A stretch of DNA of 64,000 nucleotides. It comes from Actinokineospora inagensis DSM 44258. GTDB lineage: Bacteria > Actinomycetota > Actinomycetes > Mycobacteriales > Pseudonocardiaceae. Each line of letters opens with the position of its first letter. Positions within the stretch are counted from its first letter, which is position 1. The stretch covers positions 62,001 to 126,000 of the forward strand of contig NZ_AXWW01000005.1 of NCBI RefSeq assembly GCF_000482865.1, in the 5' to 3' direction. Below the pieces are notes generated by a model, which was not told where the DNA came from, made no database searches, and saw only the letters and a program-made list of their open reading frames with translations. Both the position numbers and the translations under genes were made by a program. Below are positions 17,556 to 25,951 of this stretch, one piece after another.

Positions 17556-18452
17556 TCAGTGGGCATCGGTGGTCTCCGGGGTGAGGGCGGGCTTGAGGGT
17601 GTGGGCGCACCAGTGGGCGAACTCGGTGCCGGGGCCCGCGTGTGGGGGGCGGGTGGTGGCGTCGAGGCTGCGGTCTTTGGCGCGTTTCATGTTGACCACG
17701 GCTTCGACGAACTCGGCGTTGAGGCCGTGGCCGAGCATGGTGGTGCGCAGGTCGTCGAGGGTTTCGCGGTGGTAGCGGACGGGGCGGCCGAGTTCCTCGG
17801 TCATGATGCGGGCCAGGTCGTTGGGTGAGAGGTCGCGGGGGCCGAGGACGGGGACGGTGTCGACGCCGGTCCAGGAGCGGTCGAGCAGGAGTGTGGCGGC
17901 GGTCGCGGCGATGTCGGCGACGGCGACGAGTGGGGTGGGGCGGTCGGGGTCGGTGGTGTCGGTGAAGACGCCGTGGTCGCGGATCGAGTCGGTTTCCTCG
18001 AGGAGGTTGTCGTAGAAGGACGGGTTGGCCAGGGCGCGGTAGGCGACGCCGGTGGCGGCGATGAGGTTGTCCATGGCCAGGGAGGCGGTGACGAGTCCGG
18101 CGTGGTCGGCCAGTGGGGTGCCGCGGCCGAGGGCGGAGACGCCGACGACGTGGGTGATGCCGTGGGTGGTGAACGCGTGGGCGGCGGGGCGGGTGAAGCC
18201 GCTGTAGGCCTGGTCGGGGGTGAGTGAGCCGTCGGGTGGGACGAGCCAGAAGACGGCGTCGGCGCCGGTGAGGGCGCGGTCGATGGTGGTGGGGTCGCCG
18301 TGGGAGCCGGTGATCACTTCGACTCGGTCGCGGATGGTGTCGGGGAGGCGGGCGGGGTCGCGGACCACGACGCGGAGTGGTTCGTCGTGTGCGGTGAGCA
18401 GGGGCAGCAGCCTGCGGCCGATGTTCCCGGTGGGGGCGGTGATGACGATCAT
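17556..18452 (-). CDS. NmrA-like NAD(P)-binding oxidoreductase
   Basis: 298 residues from ATG 18452. Rossmann start MIVITAPTGNIGRRLLPLL, then PLRVVVRDPARLPD, ADAVFWLVPPDGSLTPDQAY, VVGVSALGRGTPLADHAG and a C-terminal VEAVVNMKRAKDRSLDA. This is the atypical-SDR NmrA/azoreductase-like group, often quinone or redox sensors or reductases without the canonical catalytic Tyr-Lys pair. Divergent from a LysR regulator at 18555 with 102 bp between them, so control by that regulator is likely. A decayed relative lies at 27745-28036. Confidence 0.88.
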   Translation of the reverse strand: MIVITAPTGNIGRRLLPLLTAHDEPLRVVVRDPARLPDTIRDRVEVITGSHGDPTTIDRALTGADAVFWLVPPDGSLTPDQAYSGFTRPAAHAFTTHGITHVVGVSALGRGTPLADHAGLVTASLAMDNLIAATGVAYRALANPSFYDNLLEETDSIRDHGVFTDTTDPDRPTPLVAVADIAATAATLLLDRSWTGVDTVPVLGPRDLSPNDLARIMTEELGRPVRYHRETLDDLRTTMLGHGLNAEFVEAVVNMKRAKDRSLDATTRPPHAGPGTEFAHWCAHTLKPALTPETTDAH

Positions 18453-18554
18453 GGTTCCTCGTGGGTGTGGGTCGGGTGGTGTGCCTCCAGCGTGCGGGCT
18501 GGGCGGGTGTTGCCACAATGGGAACCTCAGCATCCAATTTTTGCCTGGATCGGA

Positions 18555-19502
18555 ATGATGCCGGTGAGCAGCTCATCCCCGAGTCTTGACGCCAACCTCG
18601 CGGTCGCCTTGGACGCCCTGTTGACCGAGCAGAGCGTCACCCGGGCAGCCGCGCGGCTGCGTACCTCCCCCGCCGCGATGAGTCGCACCCTGGCCCGGTT
18701 GCGTCGGGTGTTGCAGGACCCGCTGTTGGTGCGGGCGGGGCAGGTGATGGTGCCGACTCCGCGCGCCGAGGCGTTGCGGGACGAGGCGGCGGCTGTGGTG
18801 CGCCGGTTGGCGGTGTTGTTGACCCCCGGTGGTGGGGTCGACCCCGCGACCTTGCGGCGCACGTTCACCGTGCAGACCTCGGACCTGGTGGGTGTCGCGT
18901 TGGCGCCGGGGTTGCTCGCGTTGGCGCGGCGGGAGGCGCCGGGGGTGTCGCTGCGGGTGTTGGCCGAGGAGTGGGAGGCGGGTCCGGCGTTGCGGGAGGG
19001 TCGGGTCGATCTGGAGATCGGGTCGATCGATCACGTCGATCCGGAGACGCGGGTCGAGGAGTTGGTGACGGTGCGGATGGCGGCGGGCGTGCGGGCCGGG
19101 CACCCGCTCGCGGCGGCGGCGTTGACCCCGGCCGGGTTGGCGGCGGCGGAGCATGTGGCGGTCAGTCGTCGGGGGCGTTTCACCGGGCCGCTGGACGCGG
19201 CGCTGGCCGAGCACGGGTTGGCTCGTCGGGTGGGCGCGGTCTTGCCTGGGCACTTGGCGGCGATGGTGTTCGCCGCGGCGGGCGACGCGGTTTGCCTGGT
19301 CCCGGCCGCCTTGCCCGACCAGCCCCGGTCGCCGTTGAGTGCCCCGGCCCACGCGCTTGGTCTGCGGCTGCTGGACATCCCGGTGCCGCTGCCGCCGCTG
19401 ACCATTGGGATGGCCTGGCATCCCCGCCATACAGCCGACGGCGCCCACCAGTGGCTGCGCGGCGCCGTCCGCCGGGTGCTGCGGCCCGGTCACGCCGGTT
19501 AG
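18555..19502 (+). CDS. LysR-family transcriptional regulator
   Basis: 315 residues from the tandem ATG at 18555. N-terminal HTH: NLAVALDALLTEQSVTRAAA with RLRTSPAAMSRTLARLRRVL and DPLLVRAGQVMVPTPRA, the LysR hallmark. C-terminal effector domain of periplasmic-binding fold from about residue 95 (RRTFTVQTSDLVGVALAPG) to LPPLTIGMAWHPRHTADGA. Probably controls the divergent NmrA-like gene, whose intergenic region carries the AT-rich stretch AGCATCCAATTTTTGCC. The following dienelactone hydrolase gene starts 52 bp after its stop and could be co-transcribed. Confidence 0.92.
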   Translation: MMPVSSSSPSLDANLAVALDALLTEQSVTRAAARLRTSPAAMSRTLARLRRVLQDPLLVRAGQVMVPTPRAEALRDEAAAVVRRLAVLLTPGGGVDPATLRRTFTVQTSDLVGVALAPGLLALARREAPGVSLRVLAEEWEAGPALREGRVDLEIGSIDHVDPETRVEELVTVRMAAGVRAGHPLAAAALTPAGLAAAEHVAVSRRGRFTGPLDAALAEHGLARRVGAVLPGHLAAMVFAAAGDAVCLVPAALPDQPRSPLSAPAHALGLRLLDIPVPLPPLTIGMAWHPRHTADGAHQWLRGAVRRVLRPGHAG

Positions 19503-19554
19503 GCTGCGGGGGCGATGATCAAGCGCAGGCGCGTCAGATCAACAGGAGACGGTC

Positions 19555-20289
19555 ATGCCCAGCAAGACCTTGTGGATTCCCACCGCCGACGGCCAGGCCG
19601 AGGCCTTCGCCGCGTACCCCGAGGACGGCGGGCGGCACCCGGGGGTGCTGATGTACGCGGACGCGTTCGGTATCCGGCCCGCGCTGCGGGAGATGGCTCT
19701 TGAGCTGGCCGGGCACGGGTACTACGTCCTTGTCCCCCACTTCTTCTACCGGCACGGCCCGGTGCCGGTGGTGGAGTTGCCCGAGTACATCGCGGGAGAG
19801 GCCCGGTCCGCGCTCATCGGCGAGTTGATGCCGCTGATCCGGGCGCACACCGCGGAACTGACCCTGCGCGACGCCGACGCCTACCTGGGGTTCCTCACCG
19901 GCCTGCCCGAGGTCAGCGCCGGGCCGGTCGCGGTGACCGGCTACTGCGTCGGTGGTCTCCTCGCGGTGCGTACCGCCGTCGCTCACCCCGCTCAGGTGGC
20001 CGCTGTCGCCGCGTTCCACGCCCCCGTGGGCGCTGACGGGCTCGAGAGCCTGAGCACGCTCACCGCCCACGTCCATTTCGGTCACGCGGAAACCGATCTC
20101 ACCGCCGATGCCTTGGGCGAGCTCAACCAGGCTCTCGACGCCGCGGGGGTCGACTACACCTCCGAGATCTACCCCGGCACCGTCCATGGTTTCACCATGT
20201 CCGACACCGACGCCTTCAACCCCGCCGCGGCGCGGCGGCACTGGGACCGGCTGGTGTCCCTGCTGGACCGGACCCTGACGACCACCTGA
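19555..20289 (+). CDS. Dienelactone hydrolase family protein
   Basis: 244 residues. Alpha/beta hydrolase of the DLH type: PGVLMYADAFGIRPALREMA (oxyanion region), nucleophile elbow VAVTGYCVGGLLAVRTA (Cys in G-Y-C-V-G-G), acidic residue near HVHFGHAETDLT and catalytic His in YPGTVHGFTMSD. The Cys-His-Asp triad is therefore complete. Family members hydrolyse dienelactones in aromatic catabolism or other activated esters. The context gives no aromatic pathway. ATG start with AGGAGA upstream. Ends 1 bp from the convergent amidase stop. Confidence 0.9.
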   Translation: MPSKTLWIPTADGQAEAFAAYPEDGGRHPGVLMYADAFGIRPALREMALELAGHGYYVLVPHFFYRHGPVPVVELPEYIAGEARSALIGELMPLIRAHTAELTLRDADAYLGFLTGLPEVSAGPVAVTGYCVGGLLAVRTAVAHPAQVAAVAAFHAPVGADGLESLSTLTAHVHFGHAETDLTADALGELNQALDAAGVDYTSEIYPGTVHGFTMSDTDAFNPAAARRHWDRLVSLLDRTLTTT

Positions 20290-20290
20290 G

Positions 20291-21748
20291 TCACGGCGAC
20301 CCGGGTGTGTGGAAGCCGCCGATCTTCTGTTCGAGCAGGGCGGCCAGTCGCAGTGGGGTGCGGTCCTCGAACAGCGGGCCGATGAGCTGCACGCCGACCG
20401 GCAGGCCCTCGGGGGACCGGCCCGCCGGTATGGCGGTGGCGGGCAGGCCGGGCATGGTGGCCACACCGGCCCAGACGAGCTGGTCGAAGTACGGGTACTC
20501 GACGCCGTCGATGTCGATCCGGCGGGCCAGCGGATCGGGGTCGTGGTCGTGCGGGAACGCGGGGGTCGGCGTGATCGGGCACACCACGGCGTCGAACTCG
20601 GCGAACAGTTGCCGCCAGCCGTGGCGGTGGAGCTCGCGGCGGTTGGTGGTCTCGATCCAGTCGCGGTGGCTGAACACCATGGCGCGCAGCCGCGCCGCGT
20701 CGAGCCCCTGGTCGTCCGCGCTCAGCGCGGCGGCGCGGGTTTGTAGCTGTTCGTACGCCTCGACGGGGAACCGCGCGACGGAGCCCGAGAACTGCAACGT
20801 CGTGTACAGCGTCGCGGCCTCGGCCAGGTCGGGCAGCAGCGGGCTGTGCCGTTCGACGCGGGCGCCGCTGTCGGTGAGCGCGTCGGCCACCCGGTTCACC
20901 CCCGCCCGCACGGCGGACCCGGTCGGGATGAACGGGTGGTCGTCGACGACCAGGACCCGGAAGTCGCGGAGCCGTTCGTGGCGGGCGGGCGGCAATGTCA
21001 CGTGGTGCGCCTTGCCGAGTGTCAGCGGGTCCGGGCCGGCCATGACGTCGAGCAGGAGAGCGAGGTCGCGGGCGGTGCGCGCCATCGGGCCTGCGACGGC
21101 GAGGTCGAGGTCGGTCGGCAAGGCGGGCTCGCCCGGTGGCACCATGCCGCGGGTCGCGGCCAGCCCGAGTGTCGGTTTGTGGGCGTAGACGCCGCAGAAG
21201 TGCGCGGGGGTGCGCAGCGAGCCCGCGAGATCGGAGCCGATGGACAGCGCGCCGAACCCGGACGCCAGGGCCGCCGCCGACCCGCCGGAGGACCCGCCCG
21301 GGGTGCGGTCGTGGTCCCACGGGTTGGTGGTGGTGCCGTAGATGGCGTTGAAGGTCTGGATGTCTTGCAGCCCCACGGGCACGTTGGTCTTGCCGAGCAC
21401 CACGGCGCCCGCGGCCTTGAGTCGTGACACCTGGACCGCGTCCTCGGCGGGCAGGTGGTTCGCGTGGTGTGGCAGGCCCCAGGTCGTGGGTAGCCCGGCC
21501 ATGTTGTAGGACTCCTTGACCGTCACCGGGATGCCGAGCAGCGGCCGGTCCTCGCCGCGGGCGCGCGCTTGGTCGGCGTCGCGGGCGGCGGCTCGGGCGC
21601 GGTCGAAGTCCGGCACGCAGATCGCGTTGATCGTCGTGTCGTGGCGCTCGATGCGGGCGATCGCGTCGTCGGTCAGTTCGGCGGAGGTGACCTCACCGGC
21701 GCGCAACGCGGCCGCGAGCTGTCCGGCCGTCTGATATCCCCAGTCCAT
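20291..21748 (-). CDS. Amidase (amidase-signature family)
   Basis: 485 residues, full length. Amidase signature with Ser-cisSer-Lys triad: Lys in LGIPVTVKESYNMAG (about residue 77), the Gly/Ser-rich block TPGGSSGGSAAALASGFGAL (about 149-168) and the nucleophile in GSDLAGSLRTPAHFCGV. C-terminal PITPTPAFPHDHDPD and LPATAIPAGRSPEGLPVGVQ are typical of stand-alone amidases rather than GatA, as is the absence of gatB/gatC neighbours. Cytosolic hydrolase of aliphatic or aryl amides; substrate unknown. Confidence 0.93.
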   Translation of the reverse strand: MDWGYQTAGQLAAALRAGEVTSAELTDDAIARIERHDTTINAICVPDFDRARAAARDADQARARGEDRPLLGIPVTVKESYNMAGLPTTWGLPHHANHLPAEDAVQVSRLKAAGAVVLGKTNVPVGLQDIQTFNAIYGTTTNPWDHDRTPGGSSGGSAAALASGFGALSIGSDLAGSLRTPAHFCGVYAHKPTLGLAATRGMVPPGEPALPTDLDLAVAGPMARTARDLALLLDVMAGPDPLTLGKAHHVTLPPARHERLRDFRVLVVDDHPFIPTGSAVRAGVNRVADALTDSGARVERHSPLLPDLAEAATLYTTLQFSGSVARFPVEAYEQLQTRAAALSADDQGLDAARLRAMVFSHRDWIETTNRRELHRHGWRQLFAEFDAVVCPITPTPAFPHDHDPDPLARRIDIDGVEYPYFDQLVWAGVATMPGLPATAIPAGRSPEGLPVGVQLIGPLFEDRTPLRLAALLEQKIGGFHTPGSP

Positions 21749-21825
21749 GAATCCGACCGTACCGACCTCGGGAAACGGCCATGAAACACCGATTCGCGCA
21801 ACGGGACGGACGCCTCAACACACTC

Positions 21826-21852
21826 ATGGTCCCGCCCCGGGGGCGTGACCAT
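21826..21852. promoter_or_regulatory. 27-bp near-perfect palindrome in the amidase/recombinase gap
   Basis: Arms ATGGTCCCGCCCC (21826-21838) and GGGGCGTGACCAT (21840-21852) around a single G, 12 of 13 pairs matching. It lies 78 bp upstream of the amidase start and 220 bp beyond the recombinase stop. The one-base centre favours a protein-binding site over a terminator. Nothing else is recognised in the 324-bp gap 21749-22072. Confidence 0.5.
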
Positions 21853-22072
21853 TCGCCCGACCGCGGGCCATGGCGACGTGCGCGAAGTCCGGCCGAATCT
21901 CTGGCGGACAAGCGGCCCCAGGCAGCCGCCAACGCCGTCCGCTGTGGCTCCGGCGCGGCCTTGCCTGCCATGGCGCGCGCCGGCGTCGCCGACCGTTCGA
22001 TCCGTACGCGGGACGGGTTCACCGGCCCGGAGGTCTCGTTGCCTCCGTCCAACGTCAACGGCCGTGCCGCCG

Positions 22073-23269
22073 CTACTCGGTCCCGAAGACGCGGTGGGCG
22101 ACCAGGGAGCTGGAGGAGCGGGCGGGGTCGGGGGCGGCGGAGTTGTAGGTGTGGCGGGTGGTGTCGACGCTGGCGTGGCCGACGTCGGTGGCGACGTCGG
22201 TGAAGGCGGCGCCTTCCTGGATGGCGGTGGTGACGTAGTAGTGGCGCAGCGCGTGCGGGTGCAGGGTGGCGGCGAGGCCCTTCTCGTCGGGGTCGATGGC
22301 GCGGGCGATGCGGCGCAGCAGCTCCCAGATGGCTTGGCGGGTGCAGCGGCGGCCCGCGCGGTTGAGCAGCAGTGGGGTGCTCGCGGCGGCGCGGCCGCGT
22401 AGCGCCGGGGTGGGGGTGGTGTGGGTGTCGCGGGCGCGCAGGTAGTCGTCGATGGCGGTGGCGACGGGGGCGGCGAGGTAGACGATGCGGTCCTTGGCGC
22501 CCTTGCCGTGCACGCGCAGGGCGCGGTGGCCGCGGTTGCGGTGCAGGTCGGCGCGGTCGAGGTCGCACAGTTCGCTGACCCGGATGCCCGCGGTGAACAG
22601 GGCGACGACGGCGCGGGCGCGGAGTTTGTCGAGTTCGCGTTGGCGGGGCAACCTGCCCGCGAAGTGGTAGAGGGCGGCGACCTCGGCGTCGGCGAGGGTG
22701 ATGGTGGCGGTGGCGCCGGGGCGGCCGGTGAGGCCGAGGCGTTTGCGGTTGAGGGCGGCCGGGTTGGCGTCGGCGAGGTCGTCGGCGACGAGGTGGTCGT
22801 AGAGGGCGCGCACGGCGCCGAGCATCTTGTCGCAGGTGCTGGTGGCCGCGCCCGCGGCGACGAGGTCACCGAGCCAGGACTTGACGTGGGTGGCGCGGGC
22901 GGCGCGCGGGTCGAGGTCGTGGCTGGCGCACCAGCGGAACCAGTGCAGGTGACGCAGCCGCCCGGGTGGGGCCGGTGGGGGCGCGGTGCCGCGGCGGGCC
23001 GTGGGGCGGTGCACGACGGTGGCGTAGCGGGCGACGGCGGCGGACCAGCCGGGTGGGGCGTCGGGCAGGTCGGCCCAGCGGGTGACGTCGTGCAGGCCGG
23101 TGGGCAGGCCGAGTGCCTGGCCGCAGTAGGTGAGGCGGGTGGTGGTGTTGCCGTACCCGGCGAGCCAGTCGGCGATGGCGGTCAGCAGCCGCGCGGGGTC
23201 GGTGACGCCAGGCCACACCCGGGCCGGTCCGAGGTCGTCGGGGTGGGGTGTGGTGGCGAGGGGGTGCAC
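22073..23269 (-). CDS. Tyrosine recombinase (phage-integrase family)
   Basis: 398 residues from GTG 23269 (VHPLATTPHPDDLGPARVWP); the longer frame upstream is antisense to nothing protein-like and overlaps the PEBP gene, so it was trimmed. Core-binding domain about residues 100-190, catalytic domain with TAGIRVSELCDLDRADL (Arg), VHGKGAKDRIVYL (beta-hairpin Lys), HPHALRHYYVTTAIQEG (His-x-x-Arg) and VGHASVDTTRHTYN (His and Tyr nucleophile). All catalytic residues present. Unrelated in detail to the recombinase at 10661. No attachment-site repeats were found beside it. Confidence 0.88.
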   Translation of the reverse strand: MHPLATTPHPDDLGPARVWPGVTDPARLLTAIADWLAGYGNTTTRLTYCGQALGLPTGLHDVTRWADLPDAPPGWSAAVARYATVVHRPTARRGTAPPPAPPGRLRHLHWFRWCASHDLDPRAARATHVKSWLGDLVAAGAATSTCDKMLGAVRALYDHLVADDLADANPAALNRKRLGLTGRPGATATITLADAEVAALYHFAGRLPRQRELDKLRARAVVALFTAGIRVSELCDLDRADLHRNRGHRALRVHGKGAKDRIVYLAAPVATAIDDYLRARDTHTTPTPALRGRAAASTPLLLNRAGRRCTRQAIWELLRRIARAIDPDEKGLAATLHPHALRHYYVTTAIQEGAAFTDVATDVGHASVDTTRHTYNSAAPDPARSSSSLVAHRVFGTE

Positions 23270-23328
23270 CCGGCAAAGCCTAGAGCGGCGCCGTCCCCGC
23301 CGTGACCGGCCGGCGGGTGGCGTGCGGG

Positions 23329-23892
23329 TCAGGACTCGCCGGTGGTCCTGGCCGTGCCGAGGGACGCCGCGGCGATCACGCGGGCGGCGGTCTGGGTGGT
23401 GGAGGTGGTGTTGAGGTTGGTCAGCGACGCCTGGTTGAGGGCGTAGACGACGAACTCGTAGGTGTTGACGGTGGTGGGCGAGCAGGGGCCTTGGTAGCCG
23501 TAGAGGCTGGCGCTGCCCCGGTAGTAGACCTGTCGGGCGCCCGCGGGGACGGACGGTTTGTAGGCGTGGTCGACGTTCTGCGGTAGCGCGGTGGTGCTGG
23601 GTGGGATGTCGTAGATGACCCAGTGGATGAGGTTGTTGTTGTCCAGGTCCCGCATGACGATGGCGTAGCTCTTGGCCGCGGCGGGGGCGCCGGACCACGT
23701 CAGCGGTGGGGACTGGTTCTTCTTGGCGGGGTCGTTGCCGCCGCCGCTGGTGCACTCGTGGACCTTGGGGATCGTGCCGCCGTTGGCGAAGGCCGCGCTG
23801 GACAGGGTGAACGCGGCGCGGTCGGCGGTGGCGGTGGGGCAGGCCGTCGCGGTGACGAGCAGGGCGGACAGCACGATCGTCGTGCTTCTCAC
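23329..23892 (-). CDS. Secreted YbhB/YbcL-type PEBP (Raf-kinase-inhibitor-like) protein
   Basis: 187 residues from GTG 23892 with GGGAG seven bases upstream. Signal sequence STTIVLSALLVTATACPTA, possibly a lipobox or simple cleavage. PEBP ligand-site motifs: PPLTWSGAPAAAKSYAIVMR with the downstream DLDNNNLIHWVIYDIPPSTT, then YRGSASLYGYQGPCSPTTVN and TYEFVVYAL. Bacterial PEBPs bind small anionic ligands; their roles are mostly unknown. The recombinase gene follows 59 bp downstream in the same direction. Confidence 0.9.
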   Translation of the reverse strand: MRSTTIVLSALLVTATACPTATADRAAFTLSSAAFANGGTIPKVHECTSGGGNDPAKKNQSPPLTWSGAPAAAKSYAIVMRDLDNNNLIHWVIYDIPPSTTALPQNVDHAYKPSVPAGARQVYYRGSASLYGYQGPCSPTTVNTYEFVVYALNQASLTNLNTTSTTQTAARVIAAASLGTARTTGES

Positions 23893-24022
23893 TGGCGGGC
23901 TCCCGAGTCTCTCGTCGGTGTCGTGGTCCTTTCGTGGCGCGCCGGTGGGTAGCGGGCGCCGCACCCAGCGTAGGCAGGTCGCCGGTTCCGGGCACTGGAT
24001 CACGCTTGCCGGATACGCGGAG

Positions 24023-24060
24023 ATCCATACCAACAGAAGAACACTTCTGTAGGGATGGAT
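24023..24060. promoter_or_regulatory. 17-bp imperfect inverted repeat in a divergent promoter region
   Basis: Left arm 24023-24039 and right arm 24044-24060 match at 15 of 17 positions (outer ATCCAT/ATGGAT, inner ACAGAAG/CTTCTGT) around AACA. It sits in the AT-rich 248-bp gap between the divergent PEBP (start 23892) and coiled-coil (start 24141) genes. TetR-like operator or a hairpin; regulator unknown. Confidence 0.55.
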
Positions 24061-24111
24061 GATCAGAGCCCTTCTCGTGGCTGATTGGTTGGATATGACT
24101 ATGATTGAGTT

Positions 24112-24129
24112 ATAGTTAGCAGCAACTAT
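24112..24129. promoter_or_regulatory. ATAGTT/AACTAT palindrome before the coiled-coil gene
   Basis: Perfect 6-bp arms (24112-24117 and 24124-24129) with spacer AGCAGC, ending 11 bp before the start codon at 24141 and immediately upstream of its ribosome-binding GGAG. Protein bound here would block initiation; this is a likely autoregulatory site. Confidence 0.5.
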
Positions 24130-24140
24130 GGAGGCTGGAG

Positions 24141-25418
24141 ATGGACGAGGTCGCGGCGGACACGTGTCTGTGCTGTGGGCAGGGCCTGCCCGAACGCGTC
24201 GGCGCCCGCGGCGGACCACGACTGCGCTACTGCCCGGACGGAGAAGGACGCTGGGACGACGGCACGTTCTCCTGCAAACGCCACGGCGCCACGGTCGTCC
24301 TCTACCGGGCCGCGCGGGGTGACACCGCCACCGACGACCCGCTCGTCGTCCTCGACCAGACCCTGACCCGGCTGCGTGACGTCCTGTCCCCCGTGACCGT
24401 CGCGCTCGGGGAGACCACCGCGGTCGTCGAACGGCAGGGGGAGGTCGTGCGCGCCGAGACCGTCCGCGTCGCCGAGGCGGAAGCGCACGCCGAAGCCGCG
24501 TCCCGGGCCGCCGCCGAGGCCGAACGCCTCCGTCGCGACGCCGAGGCCGCCGCCGTCACCTGCCGCGCCGAGACCGACCAGGCCCGCGTCGAGCGGGAGA
24601 CGTCGCTACGCGCGGCGGCCGAGGCCCGTAAGACCGCCGCCGAGGCCGTCGCCCAAGCCGCGACCGCCGAACAAGCCCGCCGCGACGCCGTCCTCGCCGC
24701 CACCGACGCCGCCAAGACCCGCGACGCCGCCGGCGCCCGCGCCGACACCCTCACCGACCAGGTCACCCGGCTCACCGCCGACCGCGACACCGAACGCGCC
24801 CATGTCCTGGAACTGCAGGGCAAACTCGCCGCCGCGGACGACCTCGCGTCCCGCCTCGCCCAGGCCACCGCCGACCGCGATCACCTCACCGCGGGCCTCG
24901 CCGTCGCCCGTGCCGACACCGAACGCCTCACCACCGAACTGGCCGACCTCCGCGACGCCCACACCGCCGCTACCCGCACCCTGCACACCGCCCGCCACCT
25001 CGCCGCGCTCCCCCACAGCACCAACCACCTGCGCGCCCTCCTCGACAGCCCCACCCCACCCGACGGCAACACCCTGCTCGCCGAGATCGGCACCCGCACC
25101 CTCCTCGACCAGGCGCTCACCGGTCGACTCACCCCACTGCCCGCCGCCGAACTGCACACACCCACAAGCACACCCGACCCGAACACCACGACCCTGCGGC
25201 TCGACCCCGCCGCCCCCCTCATCACCCGCGCCCTGTTCCGCACCGAGGTCACCCGCATGGCACCCCGGCACGCTGCCACCACCGACCCCGACCTCACCGA
25301 GATCCGACTCCCCCACCCCACCGCCCGCGTCATCGACTACCTCGCCACCCTCGCCACCGCCCTCGGCCTCACCGTCACCGCCACCCGCCCCGTCCCCACC
25401 CGGCGCACACCGTCATGA
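24141..25418 (+). CDS. Zinc-ribbon and coiled-coil protein of unknown function
   Basis: 425 residues. The N-terminal 45 residues hold a probable zinc ribbon: CLCCGQGLPERVG, RLRYCPD and FSCKRHG. Residues about 75-290 are a long Ala/Glu/Arg-rich heptad-like coiled coil (AEAEAHAEAASRAAAEAERL and similar). The C-terminal ~130 residues are a separate Thr/Pro-rich, then globular part (TLRLDPAAPLITRALFRTEV ... RVIDYLATLATALGLTVTAT). The layout recalls KfrA-like or mobile-element DNA-organising proteins, but no HTH is evident and no family is claimed. Close to a recombinase and behind two palindromes; overlaps the GNAT gene by ATGA. Confidence 0.8.
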   Translation: MDEVAADTCLCCGQGLPERVGARGGPRLRYCPDGEGRWDDGTFSCKRHGATVVLYRAARGDTATDDPLVVLDQTLTRLRDVLSPVTVALGETTAVVERQGEVVRAETVRVAEAEAHAEAASRAAAEAERLRRDAEAAAVTCRAETDQARVERETSLRAAAEARKTAAEAVAQAATAEQARRDAVLAATDAAKTRDAAGARADTLTDQVTRLTADRDTERAHVLELQGKLAAADDLASRLAQATADRDHLTAGLAVARADTERLTTELADLRDAHTAATRTLHTARHLAALPHSTNHLRALLDSPTPPDGNTLLAEIGTRTLLDQALTGRLTPLPAAELHTPTSTPDPNTTTLRLDPAAPLITRALFRTEVTRMAPRHAATTDPDLTEIRLPHPTARVIDYLATLATALGLTVTATRPVPTRRTPS

Positions 25419-25951
25419 CCGTCGAACTCGACACCGACCGGCTGCTGCGCCCCTGGCGAGTCGTCGAGGCCCACATCCAGCGCGAACTGTGGACCGAACG
25501 CGACCCCCGAGTGCCCCCACACCGCCGGATCGACCCCGAAGGACACCCCACGGTCGCCGAGTTCGAACAGCGGATCCACGCGAGCCTGCCGTCGTCGACC
25601 GGGCTGCTCGCCGTCGAACGCAAGACCACCGGCGACGTCATCGGCCACTGCGGGCTCGTCGACGGCGAACGGGCGGCCGAACCGGAACTGGCCTACGAAC
25701 TGCTGCGCCGCGCGTGGGGGCAGGGGTACGCGACCGAGGCGTCGGCGGCGGTACTGGACTGGGCGAGGTCCTCGGGGTACCGGCGGGTGTGGGTGACAGT
25801 CTGGGATTGGAACACCGCGTCGCGGCGGGTGCCGGCCAAGCTCGGGTTCACCGAGACCGGCGCGGGGACATGGACCCGGTCCACGGGACCACCCTGTTCA
25901 CCACGAGAGCGCTCTGAGGTCAGCCGGTGGCGTGGACCTGGGTGGCGGTGA
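25415..25951 (+). CDS. GNAT N-acetyltransferase with frameshifted C-terminus
   Basis: 178 residues as read. GNAT core: VIGHCGLVDGERAAEPELAY, the acetyl-CoA loop LLRRAWGQGYATEASAAVL and WDWNTASRRVPAKLGFTETG (RimJ/RimL type). After GFTETGAG the frame turns into a Ser/Arg/Pro tail, while the neighbouring frame gives the expected family ending DPVHGTTLFTTRAL with a stop at 25917. One base lost from the GGGG run near 25862-25866 explains this. The restored gene would end 2 bp before the convergent lipoprotein gene instead of overlapping it. Either a real recent frameshift or a sequencing error. Starts in a 4-nt overlap with the coiled-coil gene. Confidence 0.75.
   Translation: MTVELDTDRLLRPWRVVEAHIQRELWTERDPRVPPHRRIDPEGHPTVAEFEQRIHASLPSSTGLLAVERKTTGDVIGHCGLVDGERAAEPELAYELLRRAWGQGYATEASAAVLDWARSSGYRRVWVTVWDWNTASRRVPAKLGFTETGAGTWTRSTGPPCSPRERSEVSRWRGPGWR

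Noticed and set aside
10661-23269. The two tyrosine recombinases as ends or integrases of one integrative element
   Set aside because: They are different proteins with chromosomal-type genes between them; no att direct repeats, tRNA target, excisionase, relaxase or replication gene was seen.
24802-25917. 371-residue frame overlapping the coiled-coil and GNAT genes
   Set aside because: Mostly a Pro/Ser-rich shadow; only its last ~14 codons matter, as the displaced C-terminus of the GNAT gene.
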